This document shows, in pieces, positions 5,173 through 6,669 of a stretch of DNA of 6,669 nt. The DNA lies in NCBI GenBank assembly GCA_036308445.1, contig JAXJVS010000167.1:1-6669 (forward strand). The letters run 5' to 3'. The DNA comes from MGBC113645 sp036308445 (lineage in GTDB: Bacteria > Bacillota_I > Bacilli_A > Erysipelotrichales > Coprobacillaceae). Positions within the stretch are counted from its first letter, which is position 1; the number at the start of each line of letters is the position of its first letter. The notes under the pieces are model-generated. The model worked only from the letters and a program-made list of their open reading frames with translations. It was not told where the DNA came from and searched no databases. The position numbers and the translations under genes are program-made.

Positions 5173-6648
5173 TTATATATTATTACGATATAAATGACTA
5201 AAATCTTTACATATAAATCGACATATATTTATATAATTAAAAATAGAAAAAGTACTAACAATAAACCATTCATAATGAAAATATAATAATATTATAGCAG
5301 ATAAGAACAACAATAAAATTAGCTCTAACAAAAACAGCATTAGTTTCTCTTTTGTAGATAAACCTAATAAATCTAAAAGTAGTATATAATTCATATGTGT
5401 AAATTTTGTTTTTCTACTATAAAAGAAGGAAATAATTATAATAACAATAACTAAACAAATTTTATATAATAATTTTAACAGGATATTTTCATTTTCTAAT
5501 ATGAAACGTTGATTTTCTTCTAAATAAAGAGAATGAATATCTTTAAAAGAATATTGGTTATTTAATTGTTTCATTAATATAGAATAAGTATAAGGATCAT
5601 TAAAATGAATTAAATATCCTATTTGTGTTTTACTAAAAGAAGAGTTGACTTGTTTTACATAATAAATAGAATCTTCTTCATAATACTCTATCATTCTATT
5701 ATTAATATTTAAATATTGAGGTGAATGAAGAGTGAGAGGTAAAGCTTGATTAATAAAAGTATATTTATTGTATTGATATATATAATATGGTTCAATTTGA
5801 AACTCATTATTAAGTAAAGGCTTTTCTTGCGATAGAATAATGACTTGTTGTCTTTTACTATTGATAATTTGATTAGAAGTCTTTGAATCTTGATACGTTA
5901 CTAATGCACCAATAAAGGTAAAAGATAATGATAATAATATGATTGCAAACAATATATTACGAAAAGCGTGAGACAAGATTCTCGTTTTAAAAATGAAAAA
6001 TTTATTACTTTTTTGATAAGAGGTTATATTTTTTGCAGTAATAGTTGATTTCTTGTGTTGTATAAGTTCATAATTATTCAATTCATATATATTATCACCT
6101 AAAGAAATCAACTCCAGATCATGTGAAACAATAACAATTATTTTTCCTTTATTCTTTAATTTTTCTAATAAGTTAAAAACTTTTAATTTAAGATTCTTAT
6201 TAAGAGCTGATGTTGGTTCATCTAATAAGTAAATATTTTTATTTGCCAAGAATCCACCATACATCAATATATATTGTTTTTCTCCTAAAGAAAATTGAGA
6301 TATTTTTTTATGAAGAGGGAAATCTAAATCATATTTCATATTTTGATTTCCACTCATACATTTTAAATAATCTTCTAAAATAAAATCATCGTATAAAGAT
6401 ACTTCCTGAAGTAGATAATAAATATTATTATATCTGAAAGAAGAATACTCTTTTGGTTTTAATGACAAATTATTATATAGATATTCACCTTGTATTTGGT
6501 TTAATAATCCTAAGTTATAAAGCAAAGTCGTTTTACCTATACCATTATTCCCTGTAATAATAGAAATCTGACCTTCATAAAAGGTAGCACTTATATTTCC
6601 ATAGCTATGATTATTCCATGCTAGTTGAATATTTTTTATGCAAAGCAT
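5173..6648 (-). CDS. Fused ABC transporter ATPase/FtsX-like permease, 491 aa
   Basis: Residues 1-200 form a complete ABC ATPase: Walker A GNNGIGKT at 33-40, Q-loop Gln81, signature FSLGEKQ at 119-125 (a variant of LSGGQ), Walker B IYLLDEP at 139-145 with Glu144, D-loop SAL and H-loop His176. A linker leads to one TM helix (about 229-250), an extracytoplasmic segment of about 135 residues rich in Asn, Tyr and Gln, then TM helices at 391-410 and 436-457. This order matches MacB/FtsX-type transporters, which work outside or across the membrane on peptides, antibiotics or cell-wall targets rather than by classical transport. The usual fourth FtsX helix is not clear: residues 460-478 are only partly hydrophobic and include Asn and Arg, so the C-terminus may be shortened or frameshifted. 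The substrate is unknown; such fusions often sit beside bacteriocin genes, and the upstream neighbour is outside the window. Start at ATG 6648 by ribosome binding site, not TTG 6657. Codon use is even more A/T-biased than in the flavoenzymes. Confidence 0.82.
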   Translation of the reverse strand: MLCIKNIQLAWNNHSYGNISATFYEGQISIITGNNGIGKTTLLYNLGLLNQIQGEYLYNNLSLKPKEYSSFRYNNIYYLLQEVSLYDDFILEDYLKCMSGNQNMKYDLDFPLHKKISQFSLGEKQYILMYGGFLANKNIYLLDEPTSALNKNLKLKVFNLLEKLKNKGKIIVIVSHDLELISLGDNIYELNNYELIQHKKSTITAKNITSYQKSNKFFIFKTRILSHAFRNILFAIILLSLSFTFIGALVTYQDSKTSNQIINSKRQQVIILSQEKPLLNNEFQIEPYYIYQYNKYTFINQALPLTLHSPQYLNINNRMIEYYEEDSIYYVKQVNSSFSKTQIGYLIHFNDPYTYSILMKQLNNQYSFKDIHSLYLEENQRFILENENILLKLLYKICLVIVIIIISFFYSRKTKFTHMNYILLLDLLGLSTKEKLMLFLLELILLLFLSAIILLYFHYEWFIVSTFSIFNYINICRFICKDFSHLYRNNI

Positions 6649-6657
6649 AATAATCAA

Positions 6658-6662
6658 CTCCT
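6658..6662 (-). promoter_or_regulatory. Ribosome binding site that sets the start at 6648
   Basis: AGGAG on the minus strand lies 9 bases before ATG at 6648. An in-frame TTG at 6657 abuts the site and is excluded. Only 7 bases remain upstream in the window, so the promoter or a preceding operon gene cannot be seen. Confidence 0.75.
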
Positions 6663-6669
6663 ATAGGTA

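Overview
The window is very AT-rich, with SD-type ribosome binding sites, short intrinsic terminators and strongly A/T-biased codons. Together with the gene families present, this fits a low-GC Gram-positive anaerobe, most likely a gut Firmicute of the Erysipelotrichales/Coprobacillus type. That placement is inferred from style and gene content, not from a marker gene.

Left part (1-450, + strand): a single-gene unit with a sigma-A-like promoter, a DUF1292 (YrzB-like) small protein ending in a Cys/His/Asp-rich tail with nine cysteines, and a clear intrinsic terminator. Next, 450-1030 is decayed DNA. It holds a frameshifted + strand coding remnant behind a good ribosome binding site, and a - strand remnant that resembles the N-terminal part of an IS1182-type transposase. 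No intact gene lies there.

Centre (1031-5133, - strand): the main content is a two-gene unit encoding two different large Old Yellow Enzyme (OYE) family flavoenzymes. Both have the long architecture of an FMN TIM barrel, a four-Cys 4Fe-4S motif and a FAD/NAD(P) module, as in 2,4-dienoyl-CoA reductase, BaiCD/BaiH and 2-enoate reductase. The promoter-proximal gene (671 aa) replaces the usual HxxH/Tyr active-site stretch with HGDR, the motif I recall being reported for gut bacterial bilirubin reductase BilR. This is the most interesting feature of the window. The second gene (648 aa) keeps an HCAH active site and most resembles BaiH/BaiCD-type reductases. A hairpin with a T-run sits between them, just ahead of the second gene's ribosome binding site. 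The promoter-proximal end has a candidate extended -10 promoter overlapped by an 18-bp palindrome, a likely operator.

Right part (5173-6648, - strand): a fused ABC ATPase/FtsX-like permease with one N-terminal ATPase domain, one TM helix, an outer domain and a C-terminal TM cluster. It resembles MacB/bacteriocin-export-type transporters and is probably unrelated to the flavoenzyme unit.

Working model (inference): electrons from NADH pass through FAD, the 4Fe-4S cluster and FMN in each OYE protein to reduce conjugated C=C bonds of a host- or diet-derived compound. For the HGDR enzyme this could be bilirubin, with the second enzyme acting on a related or separate enone/enoate. The palindrome over the -10 suggests repression relieved by a ligand. 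No regulator or flavodoxin partner gene lies in the window.
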